A DNA stretch of 64,000 nt from an alpha proteobacterium U9-1i (GTDB taxonomy: Bacteria > Pseudomonadota > Alphaproteobacteria > Caulobacterales > Aquidulcibacteraceae): positions 1-64,000 of the forward strand of contig BBSY01000005.1 of assembly GCA_000974665.1 (NCBI GenBank), given 5' to 3'. Made by a program: the position numbers and the translations under genes. The first letter of the stretch is position 1. Every line of letters starts with the position of its first letter. The notes beneath the pieces are model-generated. The model made no database searches. It saw only the letters and a list, made by a program, of their open reading frames with translations, and was not told the origin of the DNA. Below, piece after piece: positions 33,164-41,853 of this stretch.

Positions 33164-33613
33164 CTAGTGGGCGTCTTCGAGACGCTTCTTGGCTTCGCGT
33201 TCGAATGCGCGTGCTGCGCCCATGGCGGCGGGGGCCGCCGGTTTCGAAAGGAAGTCTTCAAGCTGACCGGTGAATTTGTGCAGCATATCGATGGCCGCGT
33301 CGACTTCTTCGCGTTGCGCTTCGAGGGCGACGATGCGGGCCTTGGATTTCTTCAACGCGGTCTGCGCCTGCGCGCGCTGGTCGATGCCGTAAAGGTCGAG
33401 CAATTCCTTGATCTCGATCAGCGAGAGGCCGACGCGCTTGCCGCGCAGGATCAATTGCAGGCGCCCGCGGTCGCGGTGCGAGTAGACCCGGTTGAGGCCG
33501 TCGCGGCGCGGCGTTAGCAGGCCCTTATCCTCGTAAAATCGGAGCGCCCGGGCCGTGACCCCGAACTCCCGCGCCAACTCCGAGATCGTGAAGGTTCGAT
33601 CGGTGTTCGGCAT
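33164..33613 (-). CDS. MerR family regulator, LiuR-like
   Basis: 149 residues. N-terminal MerR helix-turn-helix and wing: FTISELAREFGVTARALRFY, EDKGLLTPRRDGLNRVYSHR, DRGRLQLILRGKRVGLSLIE; then a long dimerisation helix (residues about 75-118). The group regulates branched-chain and fatty acid degradation genes in proteobacteria (LiuR/AtuR type) and lacks a metal-binding Cys set. It is the first gene of the acyl-CoA operon; the sites at 33644..33675 just upstream suit autoregulation plus control of the operon. Confidence 0.87.
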   Translation of the reverse strand: MPNTDRTFTISELAREFGVTARALRFYEDKGLLTPRRDGLNRVYSHRDRGRLQLILRGKRVGLSLIEIKELLDLYGIDQRAQAQTALKKSKARIVALEAQREEVDAAIDMLHKFTGQLEDFLSKPAAPAAMGAARAFEREAKKRLEDAH

Positions 33614-33643
33614 GGGCGCGTCCTCCTGATTTTTTGCGTCAGG

Positions 33644-33675
33644 TTGACGTAATACCCAAGTTACGGAAACGTCAA
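33644..33675. promoter_or_regulatory. Putative MerR/LiuR operator region
   Basis: On the minus strand TTGACGTTTCCGTAA (33675-33661) is followed after eight bases by TTACGTCAA (33652-33644), an inverted array of TTGACGT/ACGTCAA units. It lies 30-62 bases before the merR start and resembles LiuR-type sites. A further TTGACG/CGTCAA unit lies at about 33671-33684. Confidence 0.5.
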
Positions 33676-33714
33676 CGTCAAGCTGACGCTGGCGTCACGA
33701 TTTTTATATTAACT

Positions 33715-34893
33715 CTAAGCAAGGTTGGAGGCGCTGACGTCTCCCGGGGTCCTGCAGCCATTCAGAGCCATGGTGATGTCGAGTTCGGCGATCAAATGCT
33801 CCAGCACCGAATGGACACCCTCTTCGCCGCCCAAGGCGAGCCCATAGACGTAGGGCCGGCCGATGCAAGCGGCGTGCGCGCCAAGCGCTAAGGCCTTGAA
33901 AACATCGGCCCCGCAGCGAACGCCGCTGTCGAGCAACACCGGAATTTTGCCGCCGGCGACGGCGACCACGCCCGGCAACGCATCGAGCGCGCCAATGCCG
34001 CCATCGACCTGCCGGCCGCCATGATTGGACACCAAGATGCCGTCATAGCCCTCCGACACCGCCTTGGCGGCGTCATCGGCGCGCATGATGCCTTTCAGGA
34101 TGATCGGCAGCTTGGTCCAGGAGCGGATTTTGGCGATCCGCGCCCAATCGAGGCCGGGGTCCGAAAAGACCTGGGTGAACTGGACCGCCGCGCCGAGCAT
34201 GTTGTCCTCAGGCGGCTGCGCCAGCAGCGCCCGGAAGGCGGGGTCGGAGGTGTATTGGGCGATGCCCTGCCCCTTGAGGAACGGCAGAAAGCCGATGTTC
34301 AGATCGCGCGGCCGCCAACCGAGGATCGTGGTGTCGAGGGTGATGAAGATGGCTTTGCAGCCGATCGCCTCGGCGCGTCGCACGAAGCTTTCGGCGATCG
34401 CATCGGACTTGCCCCAGTAGAGTTGGAAGAAGCGCGGGCCATCGCCGTTGGCTTCGGCGATCTTTTCCATCGGAAATGACGCCTGGCTCGAAATGATCAT
34501 CGGCACGCCCAGCCGTTTTGTTGCGCGCGCGACCGCGAGGTCCGCATCGGGGTGCATCATTTCCAACACACCAATGGGGCAAGTCATCAACGGCGCGGGC
34601 GCGCGCACGCCGAATATTTCTGTCCCGAGATTACGCTCGCCGGCGCCGCCTAACATGCGTGGCGCGATGGGGCGCCGCGCGAAGGCCGCGCGGTTAGCAT
34701 CCATCGCGCTTTCCAATCCAGCGCCGCCAGCGGTGTAAGCCCATGCTTCGGGCGACATCTTTTGTTTCGCCGCCGCTTCGAGTTGCGTGAATGACGTGGG
34801 GATATCGGGTTTGGCGCCGCTCAATCCGCGCAGATAGATCGCGCCTTGAATTTCGGGCCCGAAATTTCTTGGCGGTTTTACTGCGTCGGACAT
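33715..34893 (-). CDS. FMN-dependent alpha-hydroxy-acid oxidase
   Basis: 392 residues counted from the ATG at 34893, with GGGGGAGA 6 bases upstream. TIM-barrel FMN enzyme of the lactate monooxygenase / glycolate oxidase class: NRAAFARRPIAPRML, PLMTCPIGVLEMMHPDADLA, IILKGIMRADDAAKAV with the flavin-contacting Lys, ILVSNHGGRQVDGGIGALDA with the catalytic His and the Arg, and LLDSGVRCGADVFKALALGA. It oxidises an L-2-hydroxy acid; the substrate is not clear. It is divergent from the PodJ-like gene. Confidence 0.88.
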   Translation of the reverse strand: MSDAVKPPRNFGPEIQGAIYLRGLSGAKPDIPTSFTQLEAAAKQKMSPEAWAYTAGGAGLESAMDANRAAFARRPIAPRMLGGAGERNLGTEIFGVRAPAPLMTCPIGVLEMMHPDADLAVARATKRLGVPMIISSQASFPMEKIAEANGDGPRFFQLYWGKSDAIAESFVRRAEAIGCKAIFITLDTTILGWRPRDLNIGFLPFLKGQGIAQYTSDPAFRALLAQPPEDNMLGAAVQFTQVFSDPGLDWARIAKIRSWTKLPIILKGIMRADDAAKAVSEGYDGILVSNHGGRQVDGGIGALDALPGVVAVAGGKIPVLLDSGVRCGADVFKALALGAHAACIGRPYVYGLALGGEEGVHSVLEHLIAELDITMALNGCRTPGDVSASNLA

Positions 34894-34968
34894 GGTTTCT
34901 CCCCCGTTTACCACTTTACGCGACATTAACATGGCCCCTCGTCTGATCGACACTGCAAAGTCGTGGGT

Positions 34969-34982
34969 GATTCTTTGGAATC
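34969..34982. promoter_or_regulatory. Two CcrM-type GANTC sites upstream of podJ-like gene
   Basis: GATTC (34969-34973) and GAATC (34978-34982) lie 4 bases apart in a small palindromic setting, 64-77 bases before the start of the PodJ-like gene. GANTC is the methylation site of the alphaproteobacterial cell-cycle methylase CcrM and a feature of GcrA-controlled promoters. Confidence 0.4.
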
Positions 34983-35045
34983 ATCAGAATTTGGCGTGTG
35001 CGCGAACGTGATGGACGGACGCGCACTCGAACGGGGCGAGGCAAT

Positions 35046-38000
35046 ATGAGCGGCGCGCAAAATTGGAGCGTGAAGGGCATCGACCCGAAAGTTCGGGAAG
35101 CTGTCCGTGAAGCTGCCGAACGCGAGGGCTTGAGCCTCGGCGAGTATCTGAGCCAAGCGCTGCAGAAACAAACGCACGCTGCGCCCAGCGCAGCGCAAAC
35201 ACGTTTGCGCGCGTCGCGCGTTGGCGCCCCTTCCGTCGTCGAGGACGAAGAAGAAGATTGGCGCATCACCGGCCCGACGCAGATGACGCGCGCGCCGGAC
35301 GCGCAGCGCCTCACCCAACGCATCGAGGCGATTGAGCGGCGCACGCAACTTGCGGTGACCGGCCTTGATCGCGCCGTCTCGACCATCGACCGCTCCGTGC
35401 TCGGCCTTGCCGCGCGCGTGGAAGACGCTGAAACCGTGTCGCGCGAGAGCGCTGACCGGATCGCCGAGGCGCTCGACCATTTCCGCGTCGCCGGAGACAC
35501 GCTGGGCGGGCGTATCGAGCAAGAAATTGAAGCGAGCCGCGAGGCGCTCGATCATGCGGTCTCTGAGCTGAGCGAAAGCAAGAGCGAATTGCTTTCGGCG
35601 AAAGAGCGCCTGGAAGCTCAGGCCAGCGCGGCGGAGGAAGTTGCGCGGCGCGCCGAGGCGGCGGCGAATTTCCTGGCTACGGAGCTTGAAAATCGCGACG
35701 CCGCGATCGGCCACAAGCTGGGCGCATTGGAAGACGCGGCGCGCCAAACCTTGGCGGAAGCACGCAATGCGGCGGAAGAAGCCGCGCGCCAAGCTTCAAT
35801 CGCATCGAATGACGCCGTCACCGAATTGCGCCGTTTGCAGGAGAGCTTGAGCGATCGGCTGAGCGAGACGGAGCAATCCACCCGCCGCGCAGTGGAAACC
35901 GCGATCCAGCAAACGCGCGCCGAAACGCACGAAGTTCGCGAAACGCTGTCCGACATCAATGCGCGCATCGCCGCCGCGAGCGAGCTTGTGGGCGATCACG
36001 CCGAACTCATCTCGCGCATCGAACGCGCCGAGGCCGGCGCGCGCGAAAGCACGGCGGGCCTGCGCCAAGCCGCGGGGGCGGCGATCGCTGACCTTCGCAA
36101 CGCGCAGCTCTCGCTCGCCGCGCGACTGAAGCAAGTCGAAGAAACGTCGGGCAAGGGCGGCGCGCTCGATCTGCACGAATTGCGGCAGACGCAAACCGAT
36201 ATCACTGAGCGGCTCGCGACACTCGAGGTCAAGACCCGCGAAAACCCGATGGAAAATGCGCTCGCCAAGTTCGAGAAGCGCATCGACGATATCGCCGCGA
36301 AGGTGGAAGCGGCGCCGAAGGTCGAGATTGAAGTCAAAACGCTGGACGATGCGATGCAGCGTTTGGCGCAGCGTCTGGCCGAAACGGAATCGAGCGCCAA
36401 CACCGCGATCCGCACGCTTGAGGAAACGGTGTCGTCGCTGTCGGCCCGTGTCGAGAATGGGGCGCCGCAGGAAACCGAAGCTTTGCGCTCGATGCTCGAG
36501 CAGCGCCTCGACACGATGGCCAACGATCTCGCCGGCCAAGTGCATGCCGCACTTGAGAACGTCCAAGGCGAAGGGCTTGAAGAAGCTTTGGCCGACGTGA
36601 ACCGTCGTCTGGCGGCCGCAGAGCGCCGCCAAGCACAAACCATCGAAGCGATCTCGATCGAAATCAAACGCATGTCGGAATCGGTCGACAAGCGCTTGCG
36701 CTCGGTGGAGGCGCGCAATGACGACGCGGCGGCGTCGGCCGTGCGTGAAGAGTTGTCGCGCATGGGCCAAACGCTGGAGCATCGCTTCGACGAGATCGAA
36801 CGCCGCGAAGCCGCCGCGTTTGACCGCATGGGGCTAGAAGTCGGCCGTCTCTCCGAGCGCCTGGAAGAACGCGTTGGTGCGGTCGAAGTGCGTAGCGCCC
36901 AAGCGATCGAGCAAGTCGGCGAGCAAGTCGCGCGCATGGCCGAGCGCTTCAACCAGCGCCACGAAATTCTCGCCCGCGACCTTGGCGAGCGTATGATCGA
37001 CAGCGAAGAACGTTCAGGCGCGCGCGTATCCGAAGCGATCAGCTCGATCATGCAGCGGCTGAACGAGGTGGAGGTAAACTCCGCCGATGCGATCGCCCCT
37101 GTGCAAAAGGCGGTGTCGAGCGTCGCCAGCAAGCTTGAGCAATTCAACAGCGCCCAGCCCGTGCGGCACGAGCCGGTCGGCGAGGACGTGGTGCCGACGC
37201 CGTCGCGCCGGTTCAGCGACTTCGACGCGTTCGGCGATGTTGTGGAAGAAGAAGACGATTATGTCTCGCCGATGGACGCGGCCCAGCCGGTTCGCGCCGG
37301 CCCAATCGCCCCGCCGCCACACGCACACGACGATGACGACATCTATTTCGCCGACGATCTCGAACTGACGAGCGAAACCAACGACGACGTCCTGCTCGAC
37401 ATCGACGCCCCTGTGACGAACACCGCGCCACCGCCCGCGAGCGGCGACGTGTTCGCCGCACCCGAGGACGATCTCACGTTCGAGGATGAATTCGTCGCGT
37501 CCGACGAGACGTCGATCCCGCCACCGCCTGCCGATGACGACCCATTCTGGTCGCCGGAAGCGGAAACAGGCGCGCTCGCGCCATTGGATATCGACGACGA
37601 CAGCACTGCGATTCCGTTCGGCGAACCGCCAGTGCAAACGACCGCCGAAGCGGACGCGCAAATTGCGGCGGACGCGGAAGCCTCGCTCGCGCCTGCCCTG
37701 TTCGACGATGAGCCGGCGGCGGCGCCGTCGAAGAACGATTATCTCGCCAATGCGCGCAAGGCCGCACAAGCGCAATCTCAGCCGAAGGCCAAGACACCCG
37801 CCGAAATGGCGGCGACGCCGACCTACTCGCTGCGCGGCTCAAGCCGCATCGTGTTGTGGGGCGCAGCCAGCGCGATCGCGCTCTTGATTGCGGGCGGCGC
37901 TTGGTACGTGAACTCGCAACGTCAAGAAGCGCCAGAACCTGCGCCGGAGCCCACCTCCCCGCCCGTCGCGCGAACCAGCGAAACGCCGGCCTTCGACCCG

Positions 38001-38768
38001 AACCAGCCGTTCGGCACACCAGTCGAGGGCGCGGAAGCTGGCGGCGCGGAGGCCGCTGTGGTTGAAGAACCCGCGACCGCCGGGCCGATCGCCGCAACAT
38101 CGGCGCCGGTGCAGCAACAAGCGGTCGTCGCCGGGCCACTGGCCCCGCGCAATGTCTCGCTGGAGCAGGCCGCTCAATCGGGCGACATGGTCGCGCAATA
38201 TGAGTTGGGCCTGCAGCGTATCGCAGCCGGGCGAGGCGCGGATGGCGTGCCGCTCTTGCGCCGGGCCGCTGATCGCGGTTTGGCGATGGCGCAGTACCGT
38301 CTGGCCAAGCTCTACGAGCGCGGCGAAGGCGTTCCGGCCGATCTCGCGCTCGCGCGCCAATGGACCGAACGCGCGGCCGCCGCTGGCAATCGCCGGGCGA
38401 TGCACGATCTCGGCGTCTATTTCGCGCGTGGCGAAGGCGCGGCGCTCGACGAGGCGGCGGCGTTCCGCTGGTTCCGCCAGGCGGCGGAATTGGGCGTTGC
38501 CGACAGTCAGTACAATCTGGGCGTCCTCTACCAGCAAGGGCGCGGTGTGAATGCGTCGGCCTCGGAAGCGATGTTCTGGTTCCTGGTCGCGGCGCGTCAG
38601 GGTGACGAAGATGCGGCGGCGCGCGCCGCCACTTTGGAGCCAACGCTGCAGCCTATTCAGGTGGAGCAAGCGCGCGCACGGGCGGCGTCGTTCCGGCCAC
38701 GCGCGGCCAGCGGCATCGCCAATGGTGAATTCGGCCCACGCGCCTGGAACGCCCGCCAAGGGACGTAG
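35046..38768 (+). CDS. PodJ-like polar localisation protein with Sel1 repeats
   Basis: 1240 residues counted from the ATG at 35046, preceded by GGGGCGAGG. Order: a short N-terminal ribbon-helix-like segment VKGIDPKVREAVREAAEREG; a very long coiled coil (about 85-700) rich in Ala, Glu, Arg; an acidic Pro-rich region (about 720-920); one transmembrane helix VLWGAASAIALLIAGGAWYV (about 935-955); and about four Sel1 repeats in the periplasm (AQYRLAKLYERGEG, AMHDLGVYFARGEG, SQYNLGVLYQQGRG; about 1040-1190). This layout matches PodJ, which organises the cell pole in Caulobacter. Here the C-terminal peptidoglycan-binding domain of PodJ is not evident. Pole organisation is inferred. Confidence 0.82.
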   Translation: MSGAQNWSVKGIDPKVREAVREAAEREGLSLGEYLSQALQKQTHAAPSAAQTRLRASRVGAPSVVEDEEEDWRITGPTQMTRAPDAQRLTQRIEAIERRTQLAVTGLDRAVSTIDRSVLGLAARVEDAETVSRESADRIAEALDHFRVAGDTLGGRIEQEIEASREALDHAVSELSESKSELLSAKERLEAQASAAEEVARRAEAAANFLATELENRDAAIGHKLGALEDAARQTLAEARNAAEEAARQASIASNDAVTELRRLQESLSDRLSETEQSTRRAVETAIQQTRAETHEVRETLSDINARIAAASELVGDHAELISRIERAEAGARESTAGLRQAAGAAIADLRNAQLSLAARLKQVEETSGKGGALDLHELRQTQTDITERLATLEVKTRENPMENALAKFEKRIDDIAAKVEAAPKVEIEVKTLDDAMQRLAQRLAETESSANTAIRTLEETVSSLSARVENGAPQETEALRSMLEQRLDTMANDLAGQVHAALENVQGEGLEEALADVNRRLAAAERRQAQTIEAISIEIKRMSESVDKRLRSVEARNDDAAASAVREELSRMGQTLEHRFDEIERREAAAFDRMGLEVGRLSERLEERVGAVEVRSAQAIEQVGEQVARMAERFNQRHEILARDLGERMIDSEERSGARVSEAISSIMQRLNEVEVNSADAIAPVQKAVSSVASKLEQFNSAQPVRHEPVGEDVVPTPSRRFSDFDAFGDVVEEEDDYVSPMDAAQPVRAGPIAPPPHAHDDDDIYFADDLELTSETNDDVLLDIDAPVTNTAPPPASGDVFAAPEDDLTFEDEFVASDETSIPPPPADDDPFWSPEAETGALAPLDIDDDSTAIPFGEPPVQTTAEADAQIAADAEASLAPALFDDEPAAAPSKNDYLANARKAAQAQSQPKAKTPAEMAATPTYSLRGSSRIVLWGAASAIALLIAGGAWYVNSQRQEAPEPAPEPTSPPVARTSETPAFDPNQPFGTPVEGAEAGGAEAAVVEEPATAGPIAATSAPVQQQAVVAGPLAPRNVSLEQAAQSGDMVAQYELGLQRIAAGRGADGVPLLRRAADRGLAMAQYRLAKLYERGEGVPADLALARQWTERAAAAGNRRAMHDLGVYFARGEGAALDEAAAFRWFRQAAELGVADSQYNLGVLYQQGRGVNASASEAMFWFLVAARQGDEDAAARAATLEPTLQPIQVEQARARAASFRPRAASGIANGEFGPRAWNARQGT

Positions 38769-38907
38769 ATCGCTAGCGACGTAGGCCCTCTAAAGTCCCT
38801 GCTCGCGATGTGATTGAAACCACGCGCGGAAGCGTTGCCCTTCTGGGTTTAGGCGCCCATAAGGGCACTCGAAAAAGGCGCGGGCCTCTCCAACCAGAGC
38901 GGACGAC

Positions 38908-39816
38908 TTGATCTATTTGCCGATCGCCGAAATGCCGGTGAACGTGCTGCTTGTCCTATTGGTCAGCGGCGCGGTCGGGTTTGTGTCGGGTTTGGTGGGC
39001 GTGGGCGGCGGCTTCATCATGACGCCGTCACTGATTTTCCTCGGCGTGCCGGCGCCGGTGGCGGTCGCAACGGGCGCCAGCCAGATCGCCGCGACCTCGT
39101 TTTCTGGAATCATGACGCAGACGCGCCGCAAAGCGGTCGATTGGCGGATGGGCATTCTGCTGTCCGTCGGCGGCGTGATGGGCAGCATTTTCGGCGTGTC
39201 GCTGTTCGAGCAATTGCTGGCGATGGGTCAGCTCGATCTGATGGTGTCGCTGCTCTACGTGGTGTTTCTCGCCATCATCGGCTCGCTGATGCTGGCGGAA
39301 GGCTTGGCGATCATGCGCGGCAAGCCGCTGCCTTCGATCCCGCTTTTGAAGCGCCCGGTACGCGGCATCGCCCATACGCTCCCCTTCCGCGTGCGCTTCC
39401 CGCGCTCAGGCCTCTACATCAGCATCATCCCGCCTATCGTGATCGGCTTTTTCATCGGCGCGCTGGCGGCGATCATGGGCGTGGGCGGTGGTTTCGCGCT
39501 GATCCCGGCGATGATCTATCTGCTCCGCATGCCGACGAACGTCGTTATCGGAACGTCGCTGTTTCAGGTGCTGATTGTGACAGCGCTGATCGTCGTGCTG
39601 CAGTCGGCGGCGACACAGACGGTGGATTTATTGCTGGCGGCGCTGCTGATGCTTGGCGGCGTGATCGGCGCGCAGTTCGGTGCGCGCATGGGCGCGGGCC
39701 TCAAGGGCGAACACATACGCGCGCTGCTCGGCGCGCTATTGCTGGCGTGCAGCTTGAAGTTCCTGTTCGACCTGATCGTCACGCCGGACGAGCTTTACAC
39801 GTTGGGCTCGCGATGA
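38908..39816 (+). CDS. TauE/SafE family membrane transporter
   Basis: 302 residues from a TTG start, with about eight hydrophobic helices. Two internally similar halves each carry a glycine-rich motif: GFVSGLVGVGGGFIMTPSLI and GFFIGALAAIMGVGGGFALIP. Family members export sulfite, sulfoacetate or other organosulfur anions across the inner membrane. The following gene overlaps by 4 bases and is of the TIGR02186 family, a pairing seen in other alphaproteobacteria. The 139-base gap before it shows no clear element. Confidence 0.88.
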   Translation: MIYLPIAEMPVNVLLVLLVSGAVGFVSGLVGVGGGFIMTPSLIFLGVPAPVAVATGASQIAATSFSGIMTQTRRKAVDWRMGILLSVGGVMGSIFGVSLFEQLLAMGQLDLMVSLLYVVFLAIIGSLMLAEGLAIMRGKPLPSIPLLKRPVRGIAHTLPFRVRFPRSGLYISIIPPIVIGFFIGALAAIMGVGGGFALIPAMIYLLRMPTNVVIGTSLFQVLIVTALIVVLQSAATQTVDLLLAALLMLGGVIGAQFGARMGAGLKGEHIRALLGALLLACSLKFLFDLIVTPDELYTLGSR

Positions 39817-40592
39817 TCGCCCGCGCGCTCGCCGCCCTCGCTTTCGCGTTTTGCGTAAGCGCCAGCGCGCTCGCGCAAGCGCCTCAGCCGGAAACCACGT
39901 CTGGTGGGGATTTGCCGGCAGCGGTGGCGGAAGAGCAGATCACGGTGAGCTCCGATTATCGCGGCTCGCTGATCACCGTGTTCGGCGTGAATCCGGACCG
40001 GCGCGGGCGCGGCGATGTCGTGGTTGTGGTGCGCGGACCGGACCAGCCGGCGAGCGTCATGCGCAAGCGGCGGTTCCTGGGGCTTTGGGTGAATGGCGAA
40101 CCCGTGCGCTTCAGCGAAGCGCCGTCGTTCTTCGCGGTGATGAGCAATCGCCCGCTTAGGCAAATCGCCAGCCCGCAAGCGATCTGGTCGCTGGAACTGG
40201 ATCCCGCGGCTTCCGCGCAGCTGTCGAGTGCGGTGCCGCCTGGCGCAGATCCTTCGGCCTATCGCGCAGCGCTGGTTCGATTGCGACGTGCGCAAGGGCT
40301 CTACCAGGAACTCGGGCGCGAGGGCTTGCGGATGTATCAAGGCGGCCTCTTCCGGGCGGTGGTGCGGCTTCCGGCGAATGCGCCCATCGCCGAGTATCAC
40401 GCCGACACCTACCTCTTTCGCGACGGGCGATTGATCTCCTCGCAACGCGTGCCGATCCGCATCGCGCGCGTGGGCTTCGAACGCACGATCCATGATCTCG
40501 CGACCAATTCATCGGTGCTCTACGGCTTGTTGACGGTGCTGCTGGCGCTGGCGGCGGGCGCGCTCGCGGCTTATCTCTTCCGCAGACAGTGA
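39813..40592 (+). CDS. TIGR02186-like membrane protein
   Basis: 259 residues, ATG overlapping the TauE/SafE stop. A signal peptide (LAALAFAFCVSASALAQ), a periplasmic beta-rich domain with ITVSSDYRGSLITVFGV, PDRRGRGDVVVVVRGPDQPA and RRFLGLWVNGEPVRF, and a single C-terminal transmembrane helix (VLYGLLTVLLALAAGALAAY). It matches the TIGR02186 description and is probably a partner of the transporter. The following DUF3429 gene overlaps again by 4 bases, making a three-gene unit. Confidence 0.83.
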   Translation: MIARALAALAFAFCVSASALAQAPQPETTSGGDLPAAVAEEQITVSSDYRGSLITVFGVNPDRRGRGDVVVVVRGPDQPASVMRKRRFLGLWVNGEPVRFSEAPSFFAVMSNRPLRQIASPQAIWSLELDPAASAQLSSAVPPGADPSAYRAALVRLRRAQGLYQELGREGLRMYQGGLFRAVVRLPANAPIAEYHADTYLFRDGRLISSQRVPIRIARVGFERTIHDLATNSSVLYGLLTVLLALAAGALAAYLFRRQ

Positions 40593-41065
40593 AACCGCCG
40601 CCGCCACCCTTCCTCCCGCGCGCCGCATTGCGGCTCGGTTTTCTCGGGCTCGCGCCGCTTCTGATTTCTGGGCTTGTGTCACTCTCAGCGCACGAAGGCA
40701 CCGCGCACCTGGGCGCGGTGAGCTTTGTGATCTACGCGGCGGTTCTGCTCTCCTTTCTCGGCGGCGTGCGCTGCGGCATCGAGATCGCGCGCGCCCCCGA
40801 GGAACCAAATGCGCGGCGATTGTTGTTGAGCGCACTGCCCGCCTTGAGCGGCTGGGCCTTTGCGCTCTCAATGGTGGTGTTTCCGGTGCTGCTGGGCGCA
40901 TCCTCCATTTTTGCTGGGCTGTTTGCCGCGCAATACGTGTGGGACCAACGCAGCGCCGATGCCGGCGCGCCAGCTTGGTACCCGTTGTTGCGGCAGGTGC
41001 TGACCGGCGGCGTGATGATCGCATGCCTGCTCGTACCGCTCGCGAGCGCGTTGCGGCGGTTTTAG
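40589..41065 (+). CDS. DUF3429 membrane protein
   Basis: 158 residues starting at a GTG that overlaps the previous stop (GTGA). Four to five hydrophobic helices; LGFLGLAPLLISGLVSL, YAAVLLSFLGGVRCGIEIAR and SALPALSGWAFALSMV are the typical DUF3429 blocks. The role is unknown. Its stop overlaps that of pdeM as TTAG (41062..41065). Confidence 0.8.
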   Translation: MKPPPPPFLPRAALRLGFLGLAPLLISGLVSLSAHEGTAHLGAVSFVIYAAVLLSFLGGVRCGIEIARAPEEPNARRLLLSALPALSGWAFALSMVVFPVLLGASSIFAGLFAAQYVWDQRSADAGAPAWYPLLRQVLTGGVMIACLLVPLASALRRF

Positions 41066-41760
41066 GCGTCCGGCAACAGGCGCGCGTACGGCGCGGGCAG
41101 CACGCGATCCTTGCCGAGCACCAATGCGGTGACGCCGTCAGGGAAGATCGGCGCGAAGGCGTCGTCGCAGACATTGAGGCCACCCGTGTAGGCGCCAAAC
41201 GCGGGCATCACCAAACATTGGCCGTCGGTGGCGAAACAACGGCGGCGGACGCTGCGGCCGCGCCCGGCGACTTTCGCGCATGGATGCAAATGCCCGGCGA
41301 TCTCGCCCGGCGCACCGGTGGGTTCATGCCGCAGCACCAGCGGGCCGATGTGCAGCACGTCGCGCACGGCGCCGCCTAGAATTTCCGGCGCGCGGCCATC
41401 GTGATTGCCTTCGACCCAGACCCAATCGGTACAGGAGATCAACTCCTGCAACAATTTCCGCTCGGTTTCCGCCATGCGCGCGGGGCCGCCGCCATCGTGA
41501 AAGCTATCGCCAAGCGAGACGACGATATCGGGCTGATGCTCGGCGACGAGACGGGCGACGCGCGCCAAGGTCGCGCGTGTGTCGTAAGGCGGCAGCATCT
41601 GGCCGCGCATCGCGAACGCTGAGCCTTTCTCGAAGTGCAAATCCGACACCACGAGCGCGCGCGCAGCTTCAAGCCACAACGCACCGTCGGGCAACGCGCA
41701 CACCATCGTGCCAGCGATGCGCACCTCGACGCATTTTTCGACGATCGCCACCGGCGCCAT
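41062..41760 (-). CDS. pdeM: Ligase-associated DNA damage response endonuclease
   Basis: 232 residues counted from the ATG at 41760; in-frame ATGs at 41811/41817 and 41847 would lengthen it. Calcineurin-like metallophosphoesterase: VVSDLHFEKGSAF, VVSLGDSFHDGGG, VWVEGNHDGRAPE, and GHLHPCAKVAGRGRSVRRRCF. PdeM proteins accompany a DEXH helicase and DNA ligase in a DNA repair set. Here the helicase is encoded just upstream but an alkylsulfatase gene (41854..43782) stands between. No ligase gene is in the window. Confidence 0.85.
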   Translation of the reverse strand: MAPVAIVEKCVEVRIAGTMVCALPDGALWLEAARALVVSDLHFEKGSAFAMRGQMLPPYDTRATLARVARLVAEHQPDIVVSLGDSFHDGGGPARMAETERKLLQELISCTDWVWVEGNHDGRAPEILGGAVRDVLHIGPLVLRHEPTGAPGEIAGHLHPCAKVAGRGRSVRRRCFATDGQCLVMPAFGAYTGGLNVCDDAFAPIFPDGVTALVLGKDRVLPAPYARLLPDA

Positions 41761-41853
41761 GGGCGCGCTTACGCGGGGGCGCGGCGTGCGTGGTGCGGGG
41801 CGTGCGAGCATAGGCATCGTTCCGGAGCTTACACGAGATTCGCGCAAGCTTCG

